From Linum tenue (lineage: Eukaryota > Streptophyta > Magnoliopsida > Malpighiales > Linaceae): DNA of 64,000 bases. The stretch covers positions 26,391,608 to 26,455,607 of the forward strand of contig CAMGYJ010000010.1 of NCBI GenBank assembly GCA_946122785.1, given 5' to 3'. How positions within the stretch are numbered: position 1 is the stretch's first letter; every line of letters begins with the position of its first letter. The notes under the pieces are model-generated. The model ran no database searches and was not told the origin of the DNA. It was given only the letters and a program-made list of their open reading frames with translations. Of the stretch, positions 44,242 to 56,843 are shown piece by piece. A program made the translations under genes and the position numbers.

Positions 44242-45522
44242 ACGTTTACTGATTTATTTCATAGCAAAAGAGAACAAGCAGATGGATTGAAGACAAAATC
44301 GCCAAATTCATGAAGAAAAATGGTTGCCAACACTGTCGTTTGGCCTTTTGCGGTTTCTTTTCTTCTTAGCGTCTGCCGCACTCGTGTTCATTTTATTTTA
44401 ATCCACACTGTACGCTTTTGACAAAACCAGTAAAGAAAGAAAGGGTGGAAGAAGAAGCAGCAGCTTGCATGGTTCACATGTTGTTGACAATACTTTGGAG
44501 CTTAGGAGCTTAGCTAATTATAGGAAATCGACTACATTTTCCAATCAACAAATCTAGGACAAATATATCAGAAAACAAAATGCAAATTCGGCCAATCAGT
44601 TTGTTGAGAAAGATTTTGTGTTCCAATCACTTGAACAATATTGTTTTATTTCCTGGATGAAGCATTTGTGTTTGTGATAGTAGATATAAGTTATGACTAT
44701 AAGTGAAGCGTGCAATTTGACGAATGAAAAAACAGGTGTAGGACGATGTAAATATATAGTGTACGATCAAAAAATGTAAGCTTAATGTTGTAAATAGATT
44801 AACAACTCATGTATTATAGACAAGATGGGACCATATGCTAATGAGATAACGGTGGTCGCGATGTGAAGTGAGAAAAATAAAGAGTTGTCATTATTCTCAT
44901 TTCCTCCGATTTGAATAATAATCGTATTAGTTATCATTTTCCAACGAAGAACCTGAAACAAACGTGTAATTTCAACCAAGGCATCCCACTCTTACTATTT
45001 GTTTTCTGTTCACAACTCTCTCCTGACCCAGAAGTTGAACTAGTAGGTGCGGCCAATTGCTTGAGTGTCAAATTGTCAAGCAAGCAAAGATAATTTGAAT
45101 ACGTCCAACCAAACAAATTTTTAAGAAAATACACCAAGGGAAGAAAGAAAAAGACACACAAACAAGAAAAGAAAAAAGGAAAAAAAAATAGAAGAAAATC
45201 CCCACATTTAAGCCACCACGAGCACGACGACTGACTAGAGGAGTCCACAAGAAACAAACAAACAAACCCGCTTGCCTTACACACAGTCCACTCTTTCACC
45301 TCCCGATTTAATTAATTAATTAATCCAAAACAAAATTTGAATATATATTTCTTTTCTTTCGGGTCTCTCTGGTTTTAATCTGCTCCCCTCCCCCTTTTTA
45401 TTGCCGAGTCCATTGCACCGTTTCCCAGACTCTCTCTCTTCCTTTCTTCTCCCCCGATCCCCAAAATCTTATAATTATAATTCCGATTCTTTTCCCTTCT
45501 CTTTCTCTCCCTCTTGGATTTT
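44242..45522. promoter_or_regulatory. Upstream region of the WRKY gene
   Basis: About 1.3 kb between the LINE's A tail and the WRKY start codon. 45130-45190 is A/G-rich, and 45300-45520 becomes pyrimidine-rich, as expected of a 5' leader. No TATA box or other site can be singled out with confidence. Confidence 0.5.
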
Positions 45523-48494
45523 ATGGCCAGAGCCCGCACCAGTGGACTCTCCATTGATTCACCAGATCTCGCCACACCTCCGCCTCCTCCTCCTTCCACT
45601 CTCACTTCGACGACTCTATCTAGTCATACCGCCACCACCACCGCCCCGCCGCCCTCCTCCTCCTCCTCCTGCAGGTTCCTCTTCGCTCGCGACCACCACC
45701 AGATTCCAACCATCCTCAATTCCCTCCCTCTCATGGACTCCTCCTCCGACGCCGCCGCAGTTCGCTCTTCGTCTTCTCCTCCACCTCCTCCATCTCAACC
45801 GGCCACAATTCAGTTCCCGGTCAACCTCAACTCCTCCCCCTCCAACCGCCTCGCTCGTAATCTCCTTCCCCGCGACGACGCCAGCGACGAAGATCATCAT
45901 CATCGAAGGAAGCTGATCGGTGAGATGGACTTCTTCGCCGAGAGGAATACTGGCAACGGCCTCGATCTCATGAGTATCGACAGAGTCCCCGCCGCCGACG
46001 ACCCTAACCGCGGATTGGAGTTGAAAGTTAATGTAAGTAGAAACCCGATTTCAGTGAAATTCAATTTATTAGGTTACTTTTCCCCTTTCGATTTCGAAAT
46101 TCGGATTAATTTGAACCGGAAACGGTTCAATTTTTGTAGACCGGGTTGAACCTGCTGACCACCAACACCAGCAGCGACCAGTCCATGGTGGACGACGGCA
46201 CCTCCTCGAGTAACGCCGACGAGAGACGAACCAAGACTGAGGTAAGTTAAGTGATTAATTAATCAATTGATCAGGGGGGAAATGAAATTATTAGTGTAAT
46301 TAATCAATTGTTTAATTTTTCCTAATTAATTGTGTATCATATATATAAATTATCATCTCAGATGGTGATTCTACAGGCGGAGCTGGAGCGGGTGAAAGTG
46401 GAGAATCTCCGGCTGAGAGATATGCTGAATCAAGTCAACAACAACTACAGCGCGCTGCAGATGCACGTAATGACGCTGATGCAGGATCAGAAGCCGCCGC
46501 TCCCGCCGCCGCCGCCGGACGAGCAGGACAACAACGGTGGAGGAGCGGTGGTGGTCCCTCGGCAGTTTATGGATCTCGGACTAGCTAATTCCTCCGCCGC
46601 GGCTGGCGGCGGCGGTACGACAGGCGACACAGATGACCTGTCGTTGTCATCGTCGGAAGGACGGAGCCGCGATCGGTCGAGGTCGCCGCCGACGGCCGCG
46701 GAGGAAGGTTCGACGATGATGGCGGCATTCGAGGGAGAGAAGAAAGCGGCGGCGAGTGAGGAGAGTCCGGAGCAAGGAGGGTGGGGAGGAGGGAATAAGG
46801 TAGCGAGATTCAACAATTCGCCGAAAAGCGTTGATCAGACTGAAGCCACCATCAGGAAGGCTCGCGTGTCGGTTCGAGCTAGATCAGAGGCTCCAATGGT
46901 ATGGAATTTGTTGAAAAGAAACTTTGTGAAATTTGTCGAATTAAGTTGGGGAAGTCTGGTCTGGTTAACTAATTGCGTGATTTGACTTAACTTTGGATGG
47001 TATTAATTAATTAGATCACTGACGGGTGTCAATGGCGGAAGTATGGGCAGAAAATGGCCAAGGGAAATCCGTGTCCTCGCGCCTACTATCGCTGTACTAT
47101 GGCTACCGGTTGCCCCGTTCGCAAACAGGTATCTAATTTTTATTATTTTTCCACATTTCATTTTTCTTTTCTGGGTCCTTTCTATATTGAAATGGAAATA
47201 CAACACACCAGATTAAGATCATATTTCACATATATTTTAACCATACAAATTACTACATCTCAATTTGCTTAATTTATATTATTAGGCTAAAGGAATTAAA
47301 TTTACCTAGAACGTTTAAGTTTGTACAATCTCATTTTACTTTATGTTCAAAACAGTGATTAATGTTAGCAAATATTAAGATTTAAGCGCAGCTAACACTG
47401 CAATTAATAAGATTATTATTGTTATAACTAGGATTCATCTAATTTTATCTAATGTCTCCGGAGGAACAAAAATGCACAAGTGAGCTGCTTTACCATTTTT
47501 CTCTCCTTCGTTCCTCTAATTAATTCAACTAATTGAGTGTAAAATTAACTTGGAAGAGCATACAACTAATATGTGTCCTTATTCGTGCCTCCTGTTTACG
47601 ATCCCTATTTCTGCATGCATACTTAAACAACGAGCAAATCAAATTATACTTAGTTTAATCTTTTACATTATGAGCAATGCCTAGGAAAACGAAAACAAAA
47701 AACAAAAACAAATATTGATTTTTAACGATGGTGTTTAACAAAAACAGGTGCAAAGGTGCGCCGAGGACCGTACAGTGTTGATAACAACCTACGAGGGGAG
47801 TCACAACCACCCACTGCCGCCAGCGGCAATGGCGATGGCCTCGACGACATCCTCCGCGGCGAGGATGCTGCTCTCCGGCTCAATGTCCAGCGCCGACGGC
47901 CTAATGAACTCCAACTTCCTCACCAGAACCCTCCTCCCGTGCTCCTCCAGCATGGCCACAATCTCAGCGTCGGCGCCGTTCCCCACTGTTACATTGGATC
48001 TAACCCAAACCCCAAACCCTCTCCACCTCCTCCAAAGGCAGCACCAGCAGCAACCGCCCAACCACCACCACATCCAGCTCCCTTTCCCCCAGGGTGGCAG
48101 CGGCAGCAGCTTCCCCGCCGCCGCTGCAGCTGCCTTGCTGCCCCAGATATTCGGGCTTCACAACCAGTCCAAATTCTCCGGGCTGCAGATGTCCCAAGAT
48201 ATCGACCACCACAGTGCTGCCGCCGCTCAGTTCGGGGGCCATCAGCAGAACCCGCTGGCCGATACGGCCGCCGCTATCGCCGCGGATCCTAACTTTACGG
48301 CGGCTCTAGCGGCGGCGATTAGTTCGATGATTAGTGGCGGCGGTGGTGGTGGGCAGGGAAATAGTAATGCAAATGCCACCGCTAGCAACAGTAATGGGGC
48401 AATAAATACGAGCAACACTAATGGCAGTAGTAATAATAATAATAGCACCGATAATAATAATAAAATTAGAAACTCTAGTTTTCCTGGAAAATAA
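45523..48494 (+). CDS. Group IIb WRKY transcription factor, about 669 aa
   Basis: Five exons with canonical splice sites: 45523-46032, 46140-46241, 46362-46898, 47015-47128 and 47748-48494. All joints keep one frame with no lesion. Exon 1 is Ser/Pro-rich. The [17 protein letters not shown] block across exons 1-2 is a group IIb signature. Exon 3 opens with a leucine-zipper-like coiled coil ([20 protein letters not shown]) for dimerisation, then an acidic and Ser-rich region. Exons 4-5 hold the WRKY domain: [20 protein letters not shown], then a CX5C zinc pair (CTMATGC) and the HNH pair. The intron falling before VQR is the V-type position of groups IIa/IIb. Such factors are nuclear and bind W-box TTGAC(C/T) elements; WRKY6, 31, 42 and 61 are relatives in Arabidopsis. 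The C-terminus is Gln/Pro/Ala-rich and ends with Asn-rich repeats. The exact orthologue cannot be told from sequence alone. Confidence 0.95.
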
Positions 48495-51321
48495 TTAACT
48501 TTCTGTTTGGGGCTCAATTTTTTTTTTTTTTTTGGTCTGGGTTGGGGTATTATTTTTTATTCATTGTTTTTTCCTTCTTTTTATTGATATATAGGGAGAG
48601 AGGGTGAGGGAAAGCATATAGAGTATACGTGTTGATTAATCTTTTTTTTGGGGTTTCTTCACGGCGGAGGAGGGGACAGGTTTAGGCTTTAGCTAAATTG
48701 CTAGTTAGGGTTTTTCTTTTATAGTTATGGTGAGGTAGAGTGTAATAATTTACTATAGGGTTTTGGGTAACTCTTTTTTTTTTTTTTTTTGTCTCCAAAT
48801 AATTTCTTTCCAACTGTATGTCAATATTGAAAGAAGAAACAAAAGAAATGGACGAACCAGGGAAATTTTTGTTTAATATCTAATGAAACTAGCAGCTGTT
48901 TCAAATTTCAATATATCTTCTCTCTATGATTTATGTATTCATATTATCCTTTACTTATTATGCTCATTATTTGGAGATTCTTGCTCACAAAGTTTTTTTT
49001 TTTTTTTGGGTTGTTTGGATAGAAAGAAAAGAAAAGATATTTAGAGATAAATTGTAATATTCTAGGTGAATCCCACCGTGAAATGGAATGGTGAACTGGA
49101 GAAATTCATGGTTATAAATAAGAAACCATTTATAACTAACAAGTCGTGTTTTGGGATGAAATGAAGGAGTTATTGTAAATACCCCAAATTAAACGTGCTC
49201 ACTATGAAGCGCTGCAAGGATGAGTGAGCTTATGAGAAATCATCTTAACATGCACCTCAAAACCAAAATCTTGAGAATCTAGACTCAAAACGAACAATAT
49301 ATCGTCAGAAAAAAAATCGCGATGTTATAGAAATCGCCCGTTAAGTATAAAATTTATTCTCATATCGGGAATGGCAAAAGAGGCTTGATTTGGTTGGCGA
49401 GAGAGCGAGTTGGTATTGCAAGTTTTCGTATAGCCTCCTTTGATTTTGAGTATGACATTTACTATATCGGTATAATTTTAATTAAGAAAATTCATTTATA
49501 AGAAGAAATTTTTTTGGCAGTGTTGTATATTTTATCATCGTGAATAACGATTTGTCCAATGATAATACTAATGATCTTAAATCTGGGGTTCCAAATTCAA
49601 TTTGTTTAAATATTACCTACTTAAAAATATAATTCTCCATTTGAAATATGCAATATTTATGAATTAGGCCAGAGGAGGCGGTCATCTAACTAAAGAATCA
49701 AGTCAACGAATTCGTCTCTTGTAAGGTCAATTACATGTTATCTTATAGCGGGGGTGTGCTCTACTATAAAATAAAAGGCAGTGAGATACTGAGATTTTCA
49801 GCAAGAGGTTGGGGGATTTGGTGGGTAGCAATTGATTCCTAATTGTCAGCTTCCTATATAGCTTCTTCTCTGGTTTTATTTGATGTCCTATATTTTGAAA
49901 TGGCTAGTTTTTCTGATTATTCAGTGAAATGGTTAGTTGGGTGCATTGTATGTGAATTTAAGAGTTGGGGTTTTAAATAGGCGAGTGTATCTATAACTTC
50001 GGTATTTTCTTAATATTCTAAAAGGGTGTATAACTATTGTGCATTTAGTCATTCGATTTATTTGAGTTAAATCGTATAAAGGAGGAACTTTAGAATACTC
50101 CTAAATATTGGTGCTTTTAGATATGAGTTGAATTTGTAACGTAGAGATGAATTTTCTAATCATGAATTGACATTCGTAGAACACAGGTAGAGTCGTCCTC
50201 ATTTTTGCGTAGCAGTGTAGCACTGAGCAGTGAAAATGCAGTTCATTTGCCTTCAAGGCGACTTAGCGAGCGTATGTGGCCTCTTTAATCTTTATAAAGT
50301 GCATGGAAAGGTTTGGGACGTGAAGTTAAAATGATTAACAACCTTTCCATCCTGAAGTGGGCGGGCTTAAGTCTTTCCTCAGCTCAGTTCCATTTTATGG
50401 GCTCGCAAAACTTTCTTGTTGTGCTCGTTAAATGCATTCTATCCCTATAAAACAAGCCCAATGCTTCAAAAGGTCCACCACCTACTTGGCTTTGGTTAGC
50501 AACTTAGCATGACAAATGAGAGTATTTTGGCCGCAATCAAAATTAAGGACTGTCAAACTAGGAGAAAAGGAAGCAAGAGTTTTGAGCAAATTTGATAATT
50601 AATATTAGTGGATAATACTTTTGAAATTCGTGAATGATGTATCGGATTAGTCTTTCTTAGGATGAGATATGATCGTAGGGATGGCAATGTGTGGGTTTGG
50701 GACGGATTTGTCTAATTCAATCTCATGATCTTCATTTTCAAATACTCAAACTCATACCCATCTCTTACCCATGCAGTGGAATATTATACAAACCCATCCC
50801 CATATCTGCGATTTTTGAATACCCTTGGATAATACCCACCCCATCAACTACTCACCATTAATTAAGAATATGGTGACAAATATGGATACGACTGGCCCAA
50901 ATTTATGAAACTAATACATAAGAGGATGAAATTACGATTTGGTTGTCATCAGTTACGTTTTAACATGTTTTTTCTTTCAATTACTCTTCATTCCATTAAC
51001 AAGTTACAATAGACTTCTTATATTTTATGCATATAACACAATATCCTTGGTGGGGTGGGTTTGAGTATGGGGCGGGGGAGTCTAAAACCATACTCATCAA
51101 TCTTTTTGCGGGTTTTACCCATATTCAGTCAAAGCGGGGGTTCCCCGCGTTGACTGGGTCGAAGGCGGTCATCACTAATACTAGGTGTTAGCAGTTAGCA
51201 TCATGTTGACACTTTCATTAATGATACTATAGTAATTTTCCTTCCCCACCTTCTTCTCCCCTTTCCTTTTCCTTTTCCCTTCCCCTCCTTATTTTCCTCT
51301 TTCTCTATGTTGGCAATAGGG
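48495..51321. other. Intergenic, 3' of WRKY; old repeat remnants
   Basis: 48495-48840 is the likely 3' UTR region with several T runs. 50676-51177 starts TAGGGATGGCAAT and ends with a degenerate inverse (GCGGTCATCACTA), so it may be a decayed hAT-type element related to 27795-27960; its flanks do not give a clear duplication. No gene is visible elsewhere. Confidence 0.5.
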
Positions 51322-51747
51322 GGTTAATTTCATAAATATTGTCTTTTTTTTTTAATTTTACCATTAATATGGTGGTTTAAAAACAATTTACACAAATATT
51401 GTGTTTTGTAGAGGATTAGCAGCGAGACCGCCCCAGACTCAGGCGGAGCCGCTGGCAGAGCCATCACGCCCGAGTATCAGACGAGGGCTCCCGTACTTTT
51501 TTATTTTGAATCCCTGCCACTCGTATCTTATCCCATCTCCTTCCTCCCCCCAGAAAACACCACCAACCCCGCTTCTCCTTCCTCCTCCAAGCAGCGGTCC
51601 CATCCGACTCCGAGCGGGCTTGCCTGGAGAGAAGGCGGCTTCGCCCCAGCCTCATCTAGCCTCACCTGAGACTCAAGCGGACCCGCCTCAGACCCGACCG
51701 ATTTCGCCGACCACTTTTCATCAGCCAGCAGCATATCTAGATCCACA

Positions 51748-53034
51748 ATGTCCGACGATGATGAACTAGTCACCGACAAAGGAAGGGGGAGAGGGTGGCG
51801 ACCGCTACCGAGGTGAGTACTCGCCGGCGGCGACCGGATTTTTTTTAATTTAGTTTTTATTTTTTTATGTTCTGATTAATTTTTTCCCCCCTGTTCCTAG
51901 GCTTATGGATAGTTATTCCAAGAGACCACCATCTGCGACAATTGATACAACTCCGGTGGATCTGATACTTCTTTGGAGACATGGGCACCATCGTATTGAC
52001 TCGGTTTGGGCAAACTACGTAAGTCGTTAAACTACTTCTATAGTTTTTTTATTAGGTGAACTCAACTGAAATTAGAATATAATTACGCATGAAATAAAAT
52101 ATATGTTAAAATTAGAATAAGTTTAAATTAGATATATAAATATTAAATACTAGGTGAACTGAATTTAGAAGTACACATGAAATTGAGTTAATATAAGTTT
52201 TTTGCACTATAGGCCGGTGATCGACCTTACCATATTCGAGGTACGAGCAATTTAGTCATGTACCATCCACATTATCAGACGTACCTCGTCGATGTGGGCT
52301 TGTTTACGGTTCTGCCATTGGTCCCTCTTACCGGTGATCCGTGTTTAATTACTGCGCTCGTAGAGCGTTGGCAACCCGAGACATCGACCTTCCACATGCC
52401 GTTTGGTGAGGTGACGATCACTTTAGAGGATGTTGCGACACTGACTGATTTAGCGATTGACTGTGATGCCGTCATAGTAGACATACCAAACGAGGACTGG
52501 TCGGTTCCGTGTCTTCGACTGTTAGGACGGGCTCCTACTGATCTTTCCAGCGGTGTGATTAGGATTGCTTGGCTCAGGAAACCTTTGATCAGCTACCGCC
52601 AAATGCATCACCAAAGACTACGGGCAGTTTGCACGAGCTTATGCTCTATCTCTGATGGGAGGTGTTTTGTTCCCCGATCGGTCTGGAGGTTCAGTTCATC
52701 TGCAGTACCTACTATTGGTGGAGGATTGGCATAGAGCTGGGAGGTTCGCCTGGGGAGCAGCTGTTCTATCCTACATGTACTGTGATATGGGTAAGTCGCT
52801 GCAAATGACGCAGTCCTCTTCACTAGGTGGTGACCTTGATGGATGGTCCGCCTTACTAATGCTCTGGCCGTGGGAGCGATTTCCTCATACAACACCACTA
52901 CATACGGAGACGGGGACGCAGATTATCGAGGTCGCAGTCCCACGTGGCCTTCGATGGCTTCCGGCCCATACCCGTCTGCATGGTGATCAATTCTATCCGT
53001 ACAAGTTGTGGTTTGACGAGAGCACGGCCTTCGT
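51748..53034 (+). pseudogene. PMD protein gene of element C, frameshifted and C-terminally lost
   Basis: ATG at 51748 (MSDDDELVTDKGRGRG). Exons 51748-51812, 51901-52018 and from 52213 join in one frame through GT/AG sites. PMD hallmarks are DTTPVDLILLWRHGHHR, ALVERWQPET, GEVTITLEDVATLTDLAIDC, then, after two shifts near 52582 and 52622, ARAYALSLMGGVLFPDRSGG, RFAWGAAVLSYMY and GWSALLMLWPWERFPH. The reading ends near 53034. The C-terminal block with the VEWH-PDRV-RQFG signature, present in element B's gene, is absent, and the transposase's C-terminal exon follows at once. It is a shorter, non-functional relative of the element B protein. Confidence 0.78.
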
Positions 53035-53539
53035 GGTTAGTATATAATATTTCGTTTTATAGAATAGTTTTTATTGGTTTGTTTTAGATTTAGGACTAAT
53101 TATGTGACCAATATTTGTGCTTCTGTCTCCAACCTCATCTTATCGAATTTCTCCAACAATCGCCAATAGATATGTTGCACAAGAGAAGCTATAGGAAGTG
53201 AACGAATACCTTTGAAAACACCATTAATGCTCTCTGCCATGTTGGATGTCAGGATAGACCGACGACGCCCACCATTATAGTTATCATGTGCTAAGCTCCA
53301 ACGAATCTAATGTTGGTCCACCCAGTTATCACAAGAAATATTTCTATCAGTGCCCACCTTCTTAAATTTCTCAACTTGACGATTGAACTTCTCCAAGCGT
53401 TTTTCTCCGGCTAACAAAATAAATAACCACACGAGTTAGATAAATTCATGACATAATCATATCAAACATAAATAATAAATTAAAATAAATAACAAAATCA
53501 AATGACGAAGGCTTACCGACTCAAAATAGTTGCTTATAC

Positions 53540-53825
53540 TATAAGATTTCGATAAAACGAAGTACGCAACACACAATTTACGTGGTATCCCCGATGATCG
53601 GGACTAGTCCACGGGAGAGTTGAACTCTCCGGCTGAAATATTATTCACTGGAAACTTAGGGTTGGCCGCTGGCCTTACACATTGTTTTATACCCTTTGCA
53701 ACATGATCCTAGGGCAATGCAATGTGGGCAATCTACTTTTACAGAGACGTGAGAAACAATGGGCTTCGCATCAGATGAGGTGCGGCCTTGGGCCTTTGCA
53801 ACCGAGGAATGCAAGCCCAAATCCA
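53540..53825 (-). repeat. LTR copy, left, minus orientation
   Basis: On the minus strand it begins TGGATTTGGGCTTGC just after a polypurine tract GCGGGGGAG and contains a TATA box (GGGTATAAAAC). It ends CGAAATCTTATA, where the canonical final CA has become TA. It matches 56579-56843 as an inverted repeat. Confidence 0.85.
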
Positions 53826-56578
53826 TTACTCCCCCGCAAGCTGTGGCGTGAAGATTGCGAACACGCAGCTTGGACAGGAGAAACTGAAAACGCTCGGCAC
53901 CTAACCCTTTTGTGAACATATCAGCCAGCTGCAAATGAGAACTGATCTTTAAGGGTCGAATGTCTCCAGAGGTGACTCTCTCACGGACGAAATAACAGTC
54001 CATCTCCACATGCTTAGTACGCTCGTGGAAAACCGGGTTGGCTGCAATGTGGAGGGCAGCCTGATTATCACAATATAGATCTGTCGAGCCACGCTGCGAA
54101 GCGCCCAATTCTTGGAGGAGCCAGCGGAGCCAAAGGACTTCACTAACTATACTTGCCATGGCGCGATATTCAGCTTCAGCAGAGGAACGAGCCACAACCT
54201 GCTGCTTCTTCGTTCGCCATGAAACAGGAACCCCTCCTAGGGTGATAACATACCCTGTAGTAGACCTGCGGGTGGATTGACAACCACCCCAATCTGCATC
54301 ACCAAAAGCAACTAGCTCAAGGGAATTCTTGGACGGAAAAAACAAACCTTGCCCAGGAGCTCCCTTGAGATATCGAAGTATTCGCTGAGCAGCCTCCATA
54401 TGTGCACGGGTAGGTGCATGAACAAACTGACTGAGAATATTAACTCCATAAGTAATGTCAGGTCGTGTGACCGTCAAATAGAGCAGACGACCGACCAGGC
54501 GACGGTAAGCTGCAGGGTCGGGGTGATCTGCCGGTGCCGTCCGGGTGAGATGATGATTTTGCTCCACCGGGAAAGCACTTGGCCGACATCCAGTAACGCC
54601 GGAATCCGCTAAAATGTCCAACAGGTACTTCCGTTGACTGAGTATAATTCCTTCAGGAGATCGAGCAACTTCTAACCCCAGGAAATAACGCAGGCAGCCC
54701 AAATCCTTTATGGTGAAACGGGAATGGAAGAACTCCTTAACCTGGGCGATGAACTCCAGACTGGTGCCCGCAAGAATAACATCATCAACATAAATCAAGG
54801 CCACTACATGTGTACTCCCCCGATGATAGATAAACAAAGAATGATCAGCAGGTGAGGGTCGAAACTGTAGCTCACAGAGTGCTTGAGTGAACTTGTGATA
54901 CCAGTTTCGAGAGGCCTGACGAAGACCATAGATCGACTTATGAAGACGGAAAACTCGAGTATCACCAGGTGCAGCAAAGCCTTGAGGAATACGCATATAA
55001 ACTTCCTCATCGAGATCACCGTGAAGAAAAGCATTATTCACATCCAATTGATGGATGTGCCACCCTTTGCTGACTGCTACTGCCAGAAGGCAACGAACAG
55101 TAACCAGTTTCGCCACCGGCGCAAAAGTATCATGAAAGTCGACCCCTTCCACCTGAGTATAGCCTTTTGCAACCAAGCGGGCTTTGTATCTCTCAATGGA
55201 GCCATATGGGTAGAATTTTATTTTGTACACCCATTTGCAGTCAATGACTCGCTTGCCGGGAGGAAGAAAAACAAGGCTCCACGTGCCATTTTCTTCAAGG
55301 GCTGTGACCTCAGCCTGCATGGCTCGGCGCCAACATTCCTCCTTGATGGCTTCATAAAAACTTCGAGGTTCCGGATGATGAGCTACAGCTGCCAAGAAAG
55401 CACGATAATTAGTCGAAAAATTCTCATAGGAAACATGAGCAGATAAGGGGTATTGAGCAAAATGAGCTTGACTTCCCGTCTCATAATCATCAAGGTATTT
55501 GGGGCGCACGTGAGTGCGATTGCTGCGGCGAGCAGGGGGCGGGCTGGGGAAAAGCCCACGAATGGCCGGAACAGTGGCCTCCTGCGAAATTGCCTCAGCA
55601 GCAGGGCTAGGTGGGCCGGAACAGTCCACAGGCGATGACTGGGCCGTGGAGGAGCCTCGATGGCTGAGGCCCACTGCGTGAGGGACTTGATTGCGAGCTG
55701 GGCCTGGGCAAAGAGTGAGGCCCGCTGTGCATGAGATTTGGCCGCGGGCCGGGCTCGTCTTCAGAAGAGGAAGGCCCGCAAGGAGAGGCAGGCTGCAACA
55801 CGGGGCCTGACTTTGACGAGGGCCCGGTGGGAGAATCACCCAAATTTGGGCTCACTGGACCATTTTCATCACCTGGGACGACCAACTCATCTTCAACATC
55901 AGCTGGTGCCCTCTCAAACACAGAACTCGGAACCCAGGGAAGTTGGCCACTGATGGAAGGCTGAAAAGGAAATACAGCTTCATGGAATTGAACATCCCGG
56001 CTAGTTATCATTCGTTGGGCGACTAAATCATAGGCTCGGTATCCTTTTTGATTAGCCGCATATCCCAGAAAAACACAAGCACGTCCTCGTTCATCGAACT
56101 TACCAAGGTGTGCGTGCGTGTCCTTGCAATAGACAAGGCAACCAAAAACCCGTAAATGAGAGTATGAAGCTGTCTTACCAAATAGGATCTCATAAGGTGT
56201 TCGTCCTGTGGCCTTAGTCGGTAAACGATTTATCAAATACGCTGCAGTGAGAACACATTCTCCCCAAAACTTGATCGGCAGGCATGCCTGAAAACGCAGA
56301 GCTCGCGCAGTCTCCAAGAGATGCCGATGCTTCCTCTCCACAACTCCATTATGCTGTGGTGTGTCAGTACAGGAAGTTTGCAGAACAATGCCTTCCTTTT
56401 CATAATACTCACGTAGCACATTAGTACAGAACTCCGGCCCATTATCCGTTTGAATGCACTTCACCTGTTTGCCAAACTGTGTGCGAACAAGATTGCAGAA
56501 AAACTGCAAATACCGACCAACTTCTGACTTAAATCTGATGAGATAAACCCAAACACCACGGCTAAAATCATCTACAAT
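53826..56578 (-). pseudogene. Copia pol: truncated integrase, reverse transcriptase, RNase H
   Basis: On the minus strand the open reading starts within the integrase core (TIVDDFSRGVWVYL), directly fused to antisense LTR. It continues through QTDNGPEF, HNGVVERKHRHL and GCLVYCKDTHAH, a Pro/Ser-rich linker with a frameshift between about 55607 and 55839, then reverse transcriptase (WKVY-type NGTWSLVFLPPGKRVIDCKW, QLDVNNAFLHGDL, catalytic YVDDVILAG). RNase H follows (VAFGDADWGGCQ, SSAEAEYRAMA, KHVEMDCYFVRERV). The frame runs on into the 3' LTR. Gag, protease and the zinc-binding part of integrase are absent, so the copy is not autonomous. Confidence 0.88.
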
Positions 56579-56843
56579 GGTCAAAGGCCCAAGGTCGCAC
56601 CTCATCTGATGCGAAGCCCATTGTTTCTCACGTCTCTGTAAAAGTAGATTGCCCACATTGCATTGCCCTAGGATCATGTTGCAAAGGGTATAAAACAATG
56701 TGTAAGGCCAGCGGCCAACCCTAAGTTTCCAGTGAATAATATTTCAGCCGGAGAGTTCAACTCTCCCGTGGACTAGTCCCGATCATCGGGGATACCACGT
56801 AAATTGTGTGTTGCATACTTCGTTTTATCGAAATCTTACATGG
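56579..56843 (+). repeat. LTR copy, right, inverted relative to the left one
   Basis: Reverse complement of about 53540-53810 with few differences (GCATACTTCG versus GTACGCAACA region), ending CTTACA immediately before TGGTATCAGAG. High similarity between the two copies suggests a recent event. Confidence 0.85.

Noticed and set aside
45616..45903. Glycine/arginine-rich minus-strand frame opposite the WRKY first exon
   Set aside because: Shadow of Ser/Pro-rich coding sequence on the plus strand, whose frame continues across four introns into the WRKY domain.
50676..51177. Complete hAT element after the WRKY gene
   Set aside because: The left terminus is hAT-like but the right is only a weak inverse and the flanking octamers do not match, so it is listed only as a possible remnant.
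53656..56698. Endogenous plant virus (pararetrovirus) as source of the polymerase
   Set aside because: Order integrase then reverse transcriptase then RNase H, with integrase present and LTRs beside it, is Ty1/copia; there is no movement or coat protein.
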